64,000 nucleotides of DNA from Geosporobacter ferrireducens (GTDB taxonomy: Bacteria > Bacillota > Clostridia > Peptostreptococcales > Thermotaleaceae), in assembly GCF_001750685.1 (NCBI RefSeq), contig NZ_CP017269.1, positions 4,815,416-4,879,415 on the forward strand, written 5' to 3'. This document shows positions 6,955 through 16,389 of this stretch, piece after piece. The notes beneath the pieces are model-generated. The model saw only the letters and a list, made by a program, of their open reading frames with translations, was not told the origin of the DNA and made no database searches. A program made the translations under genes and the position numbers. Positions within the stretch are counted from its first letter, which is position 1; every line of letters starts with the position of its first letter.

Positions 6955-7272
6955 ATGAATAACAAAAATGTAAGCAATTCGTTTCAGGTGTTTATGAAAG
7001 AAGCACCGGCATATTCAAAAGCATGGATGGAGTTAGTTCAAAAACTTGATGCAGCAAATAATCTGGATGAAAAAACAGGAGAAATAGCATATGTTGCAGT
7101 TCTTGCTGCCGTTGGACTGGAAAGCGGTATACCATTTCATGTGAAAAGGGCAAAAGAATTAGGTGCTACAAGGGAAGAGATTAAAAGTGCTATTCTGATA
7201 GGGCTGCCGGCAGTTGGAAACAAGGTTGTTAAAGGACTTCCAATTGCTTTAGACGCTTTTGATGAGATGTGA
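6955..7272 (+). CDS. carboxymuconolactone decarboxylase (CMD/AhpD-like) family protein lacking the CxxC
   Basis: A 105-residue helical protein of the CMD/AhpD superfamily: MKEAPAYSKAWMELVQ, then LAAVGLESGIPFHVKRAKEL and GATREEIKSAILIG. In redox-active AhpD-type members the central helix carries C-X-X-C-X-X-X-H; here the region reads GLESGIPFHV, with the His kept and both Cys missing. It is therefore not expected to be a peroxiredoxin reductase. Start ATG 6955 is preferred over the in-frame GTG 6940 because GAAGGG sits directly before it. Third gene of the TetR operon, closed by a perfect terminator. Confidence 0.85.
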   Translation: MNNKNVSNSFQVFMKEAPAYSKAWMELVQKLDAANNLDEKTGEIAYVAVLAAVGLESGIPFHVKRAKELGATREEIKSAILIGLPAVGNKVVKGLPIALDAFDEM

Positions 7273-7302
7273 AATAATAAATCAGAATACAAGTAGGCCT
7301 GG

Positions 7303-7330
7303 GGACTCTCTGTGTTACAGAGAGTCCTTT
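7303..7330 (+). terminator. rho-independent terminator of the TetR/CMD operon
   Basis: Perfect 11-bp stem GGACTCTCTGT/ACAGAGAGTCC (7303-7313, 7317-7327), 3-base loop, followed by TTTATTAT. Confidence 0.88.
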
Positions 7331-7481
7331 ATTATGATAAAAATCAAAAAGTTTAAACTATTTAAAATATTTTAAAACATTTAAAAAAATCCGAAGGATA
7401 ATTTAAGTATATGTAGAATAATATTTACAAATATCAAAACTATTTCAGTTTAATCAAATAATCATTGATGAGGTGCTAAAA

Positions 7482-8054
7482 ATGGAAGAGAATATCGGAC
7501 AAAAAATTAAGGAACTGAGAGTTTCAAAAAAAATAACTTTAAAGGATTTAAGTAAAAAAACACGTCTGTCCATTGCTTTTCTGTCACAGCTAGAAAGAGG
7601 CTTGACTTCTGCCGCTATCATGTCTCTGAAAAATATAGCAGAAGCATTGGAAGTAGACATCTCATACTTTTTTGCTCCTCCCTTTGAAAATTCAAAGAGA
7701 GTAATCAGAAGCTATGAGCAGGAGATATTCCATATAGAGAACTCTAAGTTTATATACTATAATTTAGCAAACGATGCAGAAGGAAAGGCACTGACACCGT
7801 TTTTAGTTACCATCTATCCGGAACGGGGACAGGATCAAGTGATTCCTTACGCTCATGAGGGAGAAGAATTTATTTATGTGCTGGAGGGAATCTTAACTCT
7901 TTATCTGGAGAATGAGAAGTATGATTTATATCCAGGAGACAGTTTGCATATAGATTCTTCAGTTCCACACAATTGGGCGAATTTCACAAATAAAGTAGTT
8001 AAAATACTTTCTGTAAATACGCCAAAGATTTTTGAAATCAAAAAACCTAGATAA
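7482..8054 (+). CDS. XRE-family regulator with C-terminal cupin domain
   Basis: A 190-residue regulator: lambda-repressor-type HTH in residues 1-62 (IGQKIKELRVSKKITLKDLS, SIAFLSQLERGL) and a cupin_2 domain in about residues 110-185 (HEGEEFIYVLEGILTLYL, YPGDSLHIDSSVPHNW). This architecture is typical of PuuR-like and amino-acid/polyamine catabolism regulators, where the cupin senses a small metabolite. The ATG 7482 start follows GAGGTG at 7470-7475; the GTG 7473 reading would overlap it. It lies about 320 bases before the dipeptide ABC transporter operon on the same strand and is the obvious candidate regulator for it, which is inference only. Confidence 0.9.
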   Translation: MEENIGQKIKELRVSKKITLKDLSKKTRLSIAFLSQLERGLTSAAIMSLKNIAEALEVDISYFFAPPFENSKRVIRSYEQEIFHIENSKFIYYNLANDAEGKALTPFLVTIYPERGQDQVIPYAHEGEEFIYVLEGILTLYLENEKYDLYPGDSLHIDSSVPHNWANFTNKVVKILSVNTPKIFEIKKPR

Positions 8055-8089
8055 ATAACACTAAAGTATATTACAGTCAGTCACAAAGT

Positions 8090-8177
8090 AGCGGAGTCAG
8101 GGGGACGTCTCGAGCGTCACCGAAGCATAGCGAAGGTCCGGAGGGAAGACGATGGAACTGTCCCCCTGGCGAAGCGG
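8090..8177. repeat. dispersed palindromic repeat, copy 2 (different interior)
   Basis: Has the same end blocks as copies 1 and 3: AGCGGAGTCAGGGGGAC on the left and GTCCCCCTGGCGAAGCGG on the right. The middle, about 50 bases (containing GCGTCACCGAAGCATAGCG), does not match the GTTCGTCAGGCACAT arms of the other copies. Non-coding; it lies between the XRE-cupin gene and the dipeptide transporter operon. Confidence 0.7.
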
Positions 8178-8373
8178 ATGTAATGCACTTAGTGTGACTT
8201 ATATAGATAACTTCTTGAATTTTTCAGCAGTAAATGTACATATCATGATCTCTACGACGATACACAAAAAATAAAATGAAGGGAGGACTTGGATGTAGGC
8301 GATAAGTAAGCAGTGCAAAGACTTGTTAGAATTGGAAATGCTGTATTACCAAAGTTTTTAAGGGGGAGTTAAA

Positions 8374-10011
8374 ATGAAAAGAAAAACTGTGCTTGTGTTA
8401 TTATTGGTCGTTATGATGATTCTATCACTTATAGGATGTGGGGGCAGCCAGACACCTGCTGATAACTCAGATCAAGATGAAACTACCTCAACAGAAAAGA
8501 TTCTAACATATTCCGTTTTGATTGATATGCCCACATTGGATCAATCACTGGCGAACTCTGCGGATTCCATGACACTGATAAGCCAAATACAGGAAGGATT
8601 AGTAAGACTCCATGACGGCAAAGTAATTCCTGGAATTGCAAAGGAATGGGAAGTATCTGAAGATGGTTTGGTATATACATTCCACCTTAGAGATGTAAAA
8701 TGGAGTGATGGTGTGAATATCACGGCCTATGATTTCGAGTACGCCGTAAAGCGGTTAGTTGATCCTGCCACTGCCAGTCCTTATTCTTTTATTGCAGAGC
8801 CTATTAAAAATGCGATGAAGGTGAATGCTGGTGAGTTGGGAGTAGAAGAGACCGGTGTGAAGGCACTGGATGAAAAGACACTGGAAATCACTTTAGAAAT
8901 ACCGGCGCCCTATTTTTTAGGAATACTGAACATGCCGCACTTTCACGGAGTCAGAAAGGACCTGGTAGAAAAATTCGGACAGGATTTTGCCGCTGACCCG
9001 GATAAAAATGTCTATAGCGGCCCCTTTGTATTAGAAGAGTGGAAGCATGAAGACCGGTTAATGCTTGTGAAAAATCAGAGCTATTGGGATAAAGACAAAG
9101 TAAATCTGGATAAGGTAAATGTAATCGTGGTTCCAGACCCGAATACAGCATTGAGCATGTTTGAAAACGGAGATCTGGATTTTGTTGATGTGCCTCCAAA
9201 TTTAGTAGAGCAATACTTAGATAAAGCACAGCTTTACTATAATGGTGCCGATGATTTTCTAAAACTAAATATGGATGGCAAGAATCCTCTTAAAAATAAA
9301 AACTTAAGATTAGCTGTAAACTATGCAATTGATAGAGAGGATTATATTAATATTACAACAAGTGGATTATTTGATGCAGGGACGAGATATGTCCTTCCTG
9401 TTGTCGCAGGGGTAGATAAGAAGTATGGTGAAGAATATCCCTATGAAGCCTTCCCATTAAAGGCTGATACAAATACTGCGAAGGATTATTTGGATAAAGC
9501 GATAAAAGAGCTTGGTGTTAGTAATCCGCAAGAAATCAAGCTGGAATTATTGACTACCGATACGGATGTTTCAAGAATACAAGCAGAAGTTCTACAGGAC
9601 CAGATTCAAAGAAATCTTGGGATCATTGTGAATATCAAGCAAGTACCCTATAAACAAAGACTGCAAATGGAAACCAATCGGGAATTCCAAATGGTTTTCA
9701 GCGGTTGGGCACCGGATTATGATGACCCGCATACATACCTATGTCTATGGACTACCCATTCCCCATACAATCAGATATCCTATAGCAATGCAAAATATGA
9801 TGAATTGCTGGATTTCTCTTCTACATGCAGAGATCCAAGGGAACGCATGGATGCTTTATTTGCAGCAGAAAAAGTACTATTAGAGGATGGGGCGATTGTA
9901 CCGTTGCAGATGAGAAGAGTAGCTTGGCTGATGCATCCAAAGGTTAAAGGATTGGTTAAGTCATATGTAGGACCGAGAGAAGATTATATTTATGCAGATA
10001 TTGAAGAATAG
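8374..10011 (+). CDS. dppA: dipeptide/oligopeptide ABC transporter substrate-binding lipoprotein
   Basis: Extracytoplasmic peptide receptor, family 5 solute-binding protein, 545 residues. Signal peptide with lipobox LIGC, the lipidated Cys being residue 22, followed by a Ser/Asp/Thr-rich linker. Family landmarks include KEWEVSEDGLVYTFHLRDVK, SDGVNITAYDFEYAVKRL, NYAIDRE and FSGWAPDYDDP. Binds peptides (or related compounds) and delivers them to the DppB-DppC pore. First gene of a six- or seven-gene operon (DppABCDF plus two peptidases). A hairpin between it and dppB (10043-10067) would allow higher expression of the receptor. Peptide chain-length preference cannot be read from sequence. Confidence 0.92.
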   Translation: MKRKTVLVLLLVVMMILSLIGCGGSQTPADNSDQDETTSTEKILTYSVLIDMPTLDQSLANSADSMTLISQIQEGLVRLHDGKVIPGIAKEWEVSEDGLVYTFHLRDVKWSDGVNITAYDFEYAVKRLVDPATASPYSFIAEPIKNAMKVNAGELGVEETGVKALDEKTLEITLEIPAPYFLGILNMPHFHGVRKDLVEKFGQDFAADPDKNVYSGPFVLEEWKHEDRLMLVKNQSYWDKDKVNLDKVNVIVVPDPNTALSMFENGDLDFVDVPPNLVEQYLDKAQLYYNGADDFLKLNMDGKNPLKNKNLRLAVNYAIDREDYINITTSGLFDAGTRYVLPVVAGVDKKYGEEYPYEAFPLKADTNTAKDYLDKAIKELGVSNPQEIKLELLTTDTDVSRIQAEVLQDQIQRNLGIIVNIKQVPYKQRLQMETNREFQMVFSGWAPDYDDPHTYLCLWTTHSPYNQISYSNAKYDELLDFSSTCRDPRERMDALFAAEKVLLEDGAIVPLQMRRVAWLMHPKVKGLVKSYVGPREDYIYADIEE

Positions 10012-10042
10012 CCATTAAAATTTAATTATGGAAGTACTATAG

Positions 10043-10067
10043 GGAAGGCAGTTTTTTGCTGCCTTCC
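10043..10067 (+). other. intercistronic hairpin between dppA and dppB
   Basis: Perfect 9-bp stem GGAAGGCAG/CTGCCTTCC with a T-rich 7-base loop and a short TTAAT tail. Placed after the receptor gene, it can act as a partial terminator or 3-prime stabiliser of dppA mRNA. Confidence 0.65.
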
Positions 10068-10089
10068 TTAATACGAAAGGGTGATATTT

Positions 10090-11010
10090 ATGGCTAAATA
10101 CCTGCTAAGAAGATTGTTCATATCTACGTTAACAATACTTGTGTTGATTACTGCGGTTTGGATTCTTGTAAGGCTTTTACCGGGAGATCCTTTCACTAGT
10201 GATAAGCTATCGCCGGAAATAAAAGAAAATATAATGCGATACTATGGATTTGATAAACCACTAATCACGCAATATATAACTTATTTGAAAAATTTGCTTC
10301 GCGGTGATTTGGGATACTCCTTAAATTATAAAAATTTAACCGTTACGAGAATACTAAAAGATTCATTCCCTTATTCAGCTGATTTGGGCGTGCGGGCTTT
10401 ACTATTTGCAGTCCTTACCGGGTTGTTCCTAGGAATCGTTGCTGCTTTAAACAGAAGCAGATTTTTGGATTATTTTTGTATTATCATAGCGATCATAGGC
10501 TGCTCCGTTCCGGATTTTATTATCGGTTCATTATTACAATATGTATTTGGTGTAAAACTAAAGCTTCTGCCAGTGGCCCAATGGCAAGGCTTTAAGTATA
10601 CGATTCTGCCTTCTGTTGCATTGGGCTTCTATACATTGGCATATGTATCCAGAGTTATGAGAGCCAGCATGCTGGAAGTGGTGAATCAGGACTATATTAA
10701 AACAGCCAATTCTAAAGGATTGTCACAAATACAAGTTATATTTGGTCATCAGATAAGAAATGCAATCTTACCTGTAATTACTGTACTAGGCCCAATCATC
10801 GCTGCAATTCTGACAGGAACCTTTGTAATAGAGTCTATTTATACCATACCGGGAATGGGTAAATATTATGTTTCCGGTGTTCAGACCTTGGACTATACCT
10901 TGATACTGGGGTCTACCATCTTTTATGGGGTTTTGCTGGTCATTGCAAATACGGTGGTAGACATAGCCTATGGTATCATTGATCCCAGAATAAGAGTCTA
11001 TAAAAAGTAG
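10090..11010 (+). CDS. dppB: dipeptide ABC transporter permease DppB
   Basis: Integral membrane permease, 306 residues, six predicted membrane helices beginning with the typical YLLRRLFISTLTILVLI segment and the RLLPGDPF motif. The cytoplasmic EAA loop (QDYIKTANSKGLSQIQVIFGH, with K-G-L) contacts the ATPases. Forms the pore with DppC. The ATG 10090 start is preferred to GTG 10081 because GAAAGGGTG (10076-10084) is its ribosome binding site. The next gene begins within about 12 bases. Confidence 0.92.
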   Translation: MAKYLLRRLFISTLTILVLITAVWILVRLLPGDPFTSDKLSPEIKENIMRYYGFDKPLITQYITYLKNLLRGDLGYSLNYKNLTVTRILKDSFPYSADLGVRALLFAVLTGLFLGIVAALNRSRFLDYFCIIIAIIGCSVPDFIIGSLLQYVFGVKLKLLPVAQWQGFKYTILPSVALGFYTLAYVSRVMRASMLEVVNQDYIKTANSKGLSQIQVIFGHQIRNAILPVITVLGPIIAAILTGTFVIESIYTIPGMGKYYVSGVQTLDYTLILGSTIFYGVLLVIANTVVDIAYGIIDPRIRVYKK

Positions 11011-11021
11011 AGGTGTTTCAG

Positions 11022-11960
11022 GTGGAGAGTATATATACGGATGTTGCGAAAGAGAAATTCAAACATGTGGGAAAAAACAAAGAAAAGATGGAGGTTATTT
11101 CCAGGCCTAGTCTGAACTACTGGCAAGACGGGTGGAGGCGGCTAAAGCAAAACAGAGTTGCTTTTGCAGGGTTGATTATTATTGGCATGTATATTGTTCT
11201 TGCAATTGTTGGACCTAAAATGGTTGCCTATGACTATACAACGACCAATGCATCAGCTACAAATCTGGGGATGTCCTCCAAGCATTGGTTTGGTACAGAT
11301 AAATTGGGAAGAGATATGTGGGTTAGAGTATGGATGGGGGCGAGGGTTTCTCTGACAATCGGATTTACCGCAGCTATTATCAACGGTTTTATTGGTGTTT
11401 TGATTGGAGGGATATCCGGTTATTATGGAGGGATTGTCGACATGCTGATCATGCGGATGATTGATGTATTATATGGCATTCCCTACATCATTGTAGCTAT
11501 ATTGGTTATGATGGTTTTAGGTTCCGGTATGAAAGCACTAATTATTGCCATGGTTATCGTGGGCTGGATTGGAATGGCTAGATTTATCAGGGGAGAAGTG
11601 TTAAGGCTGAAGGAGCAGGACTTTGTTCTTGCTGCAAAATTGTTAGGAGTGTCGGAATTTAAAATTATTTATAGGCATATGATTCCCAATGTCGTCGGTT
11701 TAATGATTACTACTTTGACTATGGCTGTTCCCGGTTATATTTTCTCAGAAGCTTTTTTAAGCTACATCGGTTTGGGTATCCAACCCCCCGATTGCAGCTG
11801 GGGATCATTGGCAAAGATCGGTGCGCAATCCTTTAGGCTTTATCCATACCAATTGTTTATTCCTGCTTTTTTTGTATCTACAACGATGTTGGCCCTGAAT
11901 CTGCTCGGTGATGGATTGAGGGATGCGCTGGATCCGAAGCTGCGAGGGCAGGAAAAGTAA
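11022..11960 (+). CDS. dppC: dipeptide ABC transporter permease DppC
   Basis: Second pore subunit, 312 residues, with the OppC_N extension (SLNYWQDGWRRLKQNRVAF), then MSSKHWFGTDKLGRDMWVRV, a strongly conserved DppC/OppC motif, and an EAA-type loop (LKEQDFVLAAKLLGVSEFKI). C-terminal LGDGLRDALDPKLRG is also typical. GTG 11022 is favoured as start because GAGGTG (11010-11015) lies six bases upstream; GTG 11013 is inside that site. Co-transcribed with dppB. Confidence 0.9.
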   Translation: MESIYTDVAKEKFKHVGKNKEKMEVISRPSLNYWQDGWRRLKQNRVAFAGLIIIGMYIVLAIVGPKMVAYDYTTTNASATNLGMSSKHWFGTDKLGRDMWVRVWMGARVSLTIGFTAAIINGFIGVLIGGISGYYGGIVDMLIMRMIDVLYGIPYIIVAILVMMVLGSGMKALIIAMVIVGWIGMARFIRGEVLRLKEQDFVLAAKLLGVSEFKIIYRHMIPNVVGLMITTLTMAVPGYIFSEAFLSYIGLGIQPPDCSWGSLAKIGAQSFRLYPYQLFIPAFFVSTTMLALNLLGDGLRDALDPKLRGQEK

Positions 11961-11986
11961 TTGGGGAAAAGTTGAGGTGAATAAAA

Positions 11987-13015
11987 ATGAAAAGACTTTT
12001 AGAAGTAGAAAATCTTCACTTTTCCTTCAAGACCTATGGAGGAGAAGTGAAAGCCGTAAGAGGGGTATCCTTTTATGTAAATGAAGGGGAAATTATAGGC
12101 ATTGTCGGAGAATCGGGCTGTGGGAAAAGTGTTACTGCCCAATGTATTATGAGACTGAATCCGGAACCGCCAGGTTATTTCAAACAGGGATCCATTCAAT
12201 ATAAGGGAATAGAAATAACGAAGCTGTCAAAACAAGGGATAAAAAGGCTTCGTGGTTCAGAAATCGGCATGATCTTTCAGGACCCTATGACTTCGTTAAA
12301 CCCGACAATGAAAATAGGCAAGCAAATTGAAGAATCCGTAATGAACAATATGTCTGTTTCCAGGACAGAAGCAAGGAGAAGGGCTATTGAAATGCTTAAA
12401 TTGGTAGGGATATCCGATGCCGGGAAGCGATATTCTCAGTATCCTCATGAATTCAGCGGAGGAATGAAGCAAAGGGCCATGATCGCCATCGCCATGGCGT
12501 GTAACCCCAGTCTTTTGATTGCAGATGAGCCGACTACATCGTTAGATGTTACGATTGAAGCGCAAATTCTTGACTTAATGAAAGAATTGCAATCAAAAAT
12601 GAATACCTCAATTATTATGATCACCCATGATTTAGGTGTGATTGCCAACTTGTGCCACAGAATTATCGTCATGTATGGGGGAATGGTCGTTGAACAGGGC
12701 AATCTACACGAGATATTCTATAACCCAAAGCATCCATATACTTGGGGGCTCCTTAAATCAGTGCCTACTTTGAATATGGACAAAAGTGAACAATTGATAC
12801 CCATAGATGGAACACCTCCAGACTTATTTTCACCGCCTAAAGGATGTCCCTTTGCGGCCCGCTGCGAGCACGCAATGGAAATTTGTTATGAAGAACTGCC
12901 GCCGGAATATGGGATAAATGATAAGCATAGTGCAGTGTGCTGGCTTCAGCATCCTTATGCGCCTAAAGTCTTATGGGAAGAAACGAGGGCAGCTATTATG
13001 GGTGAGAGCGTGTAG
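11987..13015 (+). CDS. dppD: dipeptide ABC transporter ATPase DppD
   Basis: ABC ATPase of 342 residues. Walker A GESGCGKS (residues 41-48), Q-loop (IFQDPMTSLNP), signature FSGGMKQR, Walker B LLIADEPTTSLD and switch His (ITHDLG). The C-terminal oligopeptide-transporter domain shows the Cys-rich CPFAARCEHAMEIC cluster expected for DppD/OppD, where it may hold an iron-sulfur site. Energises peptide import with DppF. Starts at ATG 11987, 26 bases after dppC. Confidence 0.95.
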   Translation: MKRLLEVENLHFSFKTYGGEVKAVRGVSFYVNEGEIIGIVGESGCGKSVTAQCIMRLNPEPPGYFKQGSIQYKGIEITKLSKQGIKRLRGSEIGMIFQDPMTSLNPTMKIGKQIEESVMNNMSVSRTEARRRAIEMLKLVGISDAGKRYSQYPHEFSGGMKQRAMIAIAMACNPSLLIADEPTTSLDVTIEAQILDLMKELQSKMNTSIIMITHDLGVIANLCHRIIVMYGGMVVEQGNLHEIFYNPKHPYTWGLLKSVPTLNMDKSEQLIPIDGTPPDLFSPPKGCPFAARCEHAMEICYEELPPEYGINDKHSAVCWLQHPYAPKVLWEETRAAIMGESV

Positions 13016-13047
13016 AGGATGGAAAAGATCTTAAAGGGGTGTAGAAT

Positions 13048-14007
13048 ATGCGTGCAGAAAAGCCTTATATAGAAGTGAAAAACCTAAAAAAATATTTTAA
13101 GTTGTCCAGAAAAGAAACCCTTAAAGCAGTGGACGATGTTTCTTTTATTATCAATAAGGGAGAAACCGTAGGCCTTGTGGGTGAAAGCGGGTGCGGTAAG
13201 TCGACAACGGGAAGATGTCTGGTGAAGCTCTATGAACCAACAGATGGAAAAATTTTTCTGGAAGGAAACGACATTCGTCTTTTTGACAAAAAAGATAAAA
13301 GCAAATTTTGTAAAAAGGTGCAGATGATTTTTCAAAATCCCTATGCTTCTCTGAATCCACGGATGACCATATCGGAGATCATAGGAGAGGGGATCAAGGA
13401 ACATCATACAATATCTGACAAAGAACTAAAGGAGCAGGTCTATAGCCTGCTGGAATTGGTTGGATTGAATAAGGAGCATGTAAACCGGTTTCCCCATGAG
13501 TTTAGCGGCGGACAAAGGCAAAGGATCGGTATTGCCCGTGCATTGTCGGTAAAACCGGAATTTATCGTTTGTGATGAACCTATTTCAGCCTTGGATGTTT
13601 CTATTCAAGCACAGGTTGTCAATATGCTGCTGAGGTTTCAAAGAGATATGGGTCTTACCTATTTGTTTATTGCCCATGATCTAAGCATGGTAAAATATGT
13701 CTCTCATCATATCGCTGTTATGTATCTGGGAAGTATCGTAGAATATACGGATTCCTCAGAACTATATAGAAATCCGGTCCATCCCTATACAAAAGCGCTG
13801 CTTTCTTCAATTCCTATTGCAGATCCGAATCTGCAGGCATCTAGAAGAAGGATAATCATTGAAGGGGATGTTCCCAGTCCGGTGAATCCTCCTGATTGCT
13901 GCAAGTTCGTAGAACGGTGCAAATATGCGAAGCCGGCATGCTTTGAGAGCAGGCCGGTTTTAAAAGAGATATCGGACCGGCATTATGTTGCGTGCCTCCT
14001 CTATTAA
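13048..14007 (+). CDS. dppF: dipeptide ABC transporter ATPase DppF
   Basis: Second ATPase, 319 residues. Walker A GESGCGKS (45-52), MIFQNPYASLNPRM Q-loop, signature FSGGQRQR, Walker B EFIVCDEPISALD, and the C-terminal Cys cluster (CCKFVERCKYAKPAC). DppD and DppF form the heterodimeric motor. A good AAGGGG site precedes ATG 13048. It is followed after 21 bases by the first M24 peptidase gene, so uptake and cleavage of peptides appear to be expressed together. Confidence 0.95.
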   Translation: MRAEKPYIEVKNLKKYFKLSRKETLKAVDDVSFIINKGETVGLVGESGCGKSTTGRCLVKLYEPTDGKIFLEGNDIRLFDKKDKSKFCKKVQMIFQNPYASLNPRMTISEIIGEGIKEHHTISDKELKEQVYSLLELVGLNKEHVNRFPHEFSGGQRQRIGIARALSVKPEFIVCDEPISALDVSIQAQVVNMLLRFQRDMGLTYLFIAHDLSMVKYVSHHIAVMYLGSIVEYTDSSELYRNPVHPYTKALLSSIPIADPNLQASRRRIIIEGDVPSPVNPPDCCKFVERCKYAKPACFESRPVLKEISDRHYVACLLY

Positions 14008-14028
14008 TATTTAAGGAAGGTGTAGAAA

Positions 14029-15123
14029 ATGGTGAATGAAAAATACTTGGAAAGATTGTCAAAAGAGATAGACCAGCTTGGCATCGATGCAATTCTTATC
14101 GGACCTTCAAAAGATTTAGCGTATGTAACCGGTTTTTTGTCACAGGAAGATGAGCGCTTTCAGGGTCTTTTTATACTAAGGGACGGACGGTATTTTTATA
14201 TCTCCCCCAAACTGAATGCAGAAGAAATGGAGCACATACTCGGAAAAAATACGAAGATATACGCTTGGGGTGATGAGGAAGGATTTGAAAGTATTGTAAA
14301 ATATGCGCTGGCAGAAAATGATTTATCAAAAAAGAAGATCGCTGTTAATTCGGGCATAAGAGGCACCGATCTTTTGGATATGACAAAAATATTCAGCGGA
14401 GAATTTATGAATGGTGTACAGATCATAGAGGATTCCCGCATTATAAAAACCAAGGAAGAGATTGCCCATCTCAAAAAAGCTGGTCAGATGGCAGATGAAG
14501 TGATGGAAGTACTTACTTCTTTTATAAAGCCGGGTATGAAAGAAAAGGATATCAAGAAAAAAATCATTGAATTATTTTTAGAAAAAGGGAGTGAAATAGC
14601 TTTTGAACCTATTGTCGCTTCAGGTCCTAACAGTTCTAAGCCTCACTATAATCAGGATGATCGAAGGATACAGGAAAAGGATGTGATTATATTAGATTTA
14701 GGGTGCAGGTACAAGGGCTGTTGTTCGGATATTAGCAGGACCTTTTTTATTGGGGAAGCTACGGAAGAAGAGAAGCAGATTTACCAGATTGTCCTAGAGG
14801 CAAATCAGGCAGGAAAAGAGGCGGTAAAAGAAGGGGTAACTGCAGCGTACATCGATCGGCAGGCGAGGAATATTATTCATAAGGCAGGGTATGGAGATTA
14901 CTTTTTTAACAGAGTGGGGCATGGTATTGGATTCAGTGTTCATGAGGCACCCTACATAAGGGAAGGTAATTCTCAAATAATAAAAAAGGGAATGGCATTT
15001 AGCATCGAACCAGGCATATATTTGCCCGGGAAATTTGGAATTAGAGTTGAAGATATTATTGTGGTGGGGGAAGATGGACCAGAAGTAATGAATTGTTTTG
15101 AAAAAAATATCATTGTTCTTTAA
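14029..15123 (+). CDS. M24-family Xaa-Pro peptidase (first of a pair)
   Basis: Cytoplasmic metallopeptidase of the Xaa-Pro aminopeptidase/dipeptidase (M24B) type, 364 residues. Creatinase-like N-domain (residues 1-130) and pita-bread catalytic domain. Metal ligands are visible in order: Asp in IILDLGCRY, Asp in SDISRTFF, His in GHGIGFSVHEAP, Glu in SIEPGIY and Glu in RVEDII. It releases the N-terminal residue before proline or cleaves Xaa-Pro dipeptides. Directly downstream of the dipeptide transporter, it likely processes imported proline-containing peptides. A paralogue follows. Confidence 0.93.
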   Translation: MVNEKYLERLSKEIDQLGIDAILIGPSKDLAYVTGFLSQEDERFQGLFILRDGRYFYISPKLNAEEMEHILGKNTKIYAWGDEEGFESIVKYALAENDLSKKKIAVNSGIRGTDLLDMTKIFSGEFMNGVQIIEDSRIIKTKEEIAHLKKAGQMADEVMEVLTSFIKPGMKEKDIKKKIIELFLEKGSEIAFEPIVASGPNSSKPHYNQDDRRIQEKDVIILDLGCRYKGCCSDISRTFFIGEATEEEKQIYQIVLEANQAGKEAVKEGVTAAYIDRQARNIIHKAGYGDYFFNRVGHGIGFSVHEAPYIREGNSQIIKKGMAFSIEPGIYLPGKFGIRVEDIIVVGEDGPEVMNCFEKNIIVL

Positions 15124-15188
15124 ATCCGGAGTATAGCACCCTAAGAATAGATGCAGTGGTAAAAATATAAACAGGAGGATAGTAGAGA

Positions 15189-16259
15189 ATGGTTGCTTTT
15201 AAAGTTCTTGAAAAAATGAAGGAATTTGGAATAGACGGACTGCTTTTAATCAATGATTCTAATATCCGGTATATTAGTGGTTATACAGGTTCAGATGCCT
15301 ATGTTTTAATAACACCGGATCAAAAAACATTTATAACCGATGCCCGCTATACGGAGCAGGCTCAAATGGAATGTAAAGATTTTGCTGTTTTAGAGTGGAA
15401 AAAAACAGTGGAGCCACTGGAAGCCTTTATTGCAGGTGCAGTGAATAAACTGGGGATTGGGAAGCTGGGCTTTGAAAGAAATTATATAAGCTATGATCTT
15501 TATGACAGGCTTACGAATGAAATGCCATCTGTGGAACTTATTCCTACGCAAAATATAATTGAATCCTTTAGATATATTAAAAGGGAAGAGGAGATCGATT
15601 GTATAAGAAAAGCTGCATCCTTTGCCGATACTGCATTTGAAAAAATACTTGGAATTATAAAGCCCGGCCTTAGTGAAAATGAAATCGTTCTTGAACTTGA
15701 ATATTATCTAAAAAAGGCAGGTTCAGAAGGGGTTGGATTTCAAACCATACTGATTTCTGGTAAAAAAACCTCTATGCCCCATGGTATTCCATCTGAGAAA
15801 AAGATTGAATATGGAGATTTTATCACTATGGATTTTGGAGGCTTGTATAAGGGATACCGGTCAGATATGACAAGAACTATTGCGGTGGGAAAGGTAGATG
15901 AGGAACAGAAAAAAGTATATGAGGTTATAAAGGAAGCACAGTATAGAGGTGTTCATGCGTTGAAAAATGAAGTCTGTGGAAATATTCCGGACCAGGAGGT
16001 ACGGGAGGTGATTTGTCAAGCCGGATATTTAGATTACTATTATCCCGGACTGGGACACGGCGTCGGACTGGATATTCATGAAGCACCATTTATGGGAATA
16101 CAAAGTAAGGATGTGCTTCAAACCGGTTGTGTAGTTACTGTGGAACCGGGAATTTACATACCCGATTGGGGGGGTGTGAGAATCGAAGATACCGTGGTTG
16201 TGAATGACCTTGGAGCAGAAATATTAACAAAAGCCTCCAAAGACCTGATTGTGTTGTAA
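15189..16259 (+). CDS. M24-family Xaa-Pro peptidase (second of a pair)
   Basis: 356 residues, same architecture as the preceding gene but clearly diverged in the N-domain (RYISGYTGSDAYVLITPDQK). All five metal ligands are present: Asp in ITMDFGG, Asp in SDMTRTIAVG, His in LGHGVGLDIHEAP, Glu in TVEPGIYIP and Glu in RIEDTVVV. The start follows AGGAGG (15174-15179). Having two different M24 enzymes in one operon suggests one is a dipeptidase and the other an aminopeptidase, but sequence alone does not assign which. Closed by a terminator. Confidence 0.93.
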   Translation: MVAFKVLEKMKEFGIDGLLLINDSNIRYISGYTGSDAYVLITPDQKTFITDARYTEQAQMECKDFAVLEWKKTVEPLEAFIAGAVNKLGIGKLGFERNYISYDLYDRLTNEMPSVELIPTQNIIESFRYIKREEEIDCIRKAASFADTAFEKILGIIKPGLSENEIVLELEYYLKKAGSEGVGFQTILISGKKTSMPHGIPSEKKIEYGDFITMDFGGLYKGYRSDMTRTIAVGKVDEEQKKVYEVIKEAQYRGVHALKNEVCGNIPDQEVREVICQAGYLDYYYPGLGHGVGLDIHEAPFMGIQSKDVLQTGCVVTVEPGIYIPDWGGVRIEDTVVVNDLGAEILTKASKDLIVL

Positions 16260-16342
16260 GGAAACCTTGGATATAGGGGATTCAACAACCGCAACGTTCG
16301 GTACATAATGCACATAAAATGACACCAGCAGGCAAAAGCGGA

Positions 16343-16384
16343 CAGACCAACAGGGAATGGCTCCTGCTGGTCTGTTTGTTTTTG
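16343..16384 (+). terminator. terminator of the dpp-M24 operon
   Basis: CAGACCAACAGG (16343-16354) pairs with CCTGCTGGTCTG (16363-16374) with one mismatch, followed by TTTGTTTTTG. It separates the convergent M24 and M20 genes. Confidence 0.85.
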
Positions 16385-16389
16385 ATTTA

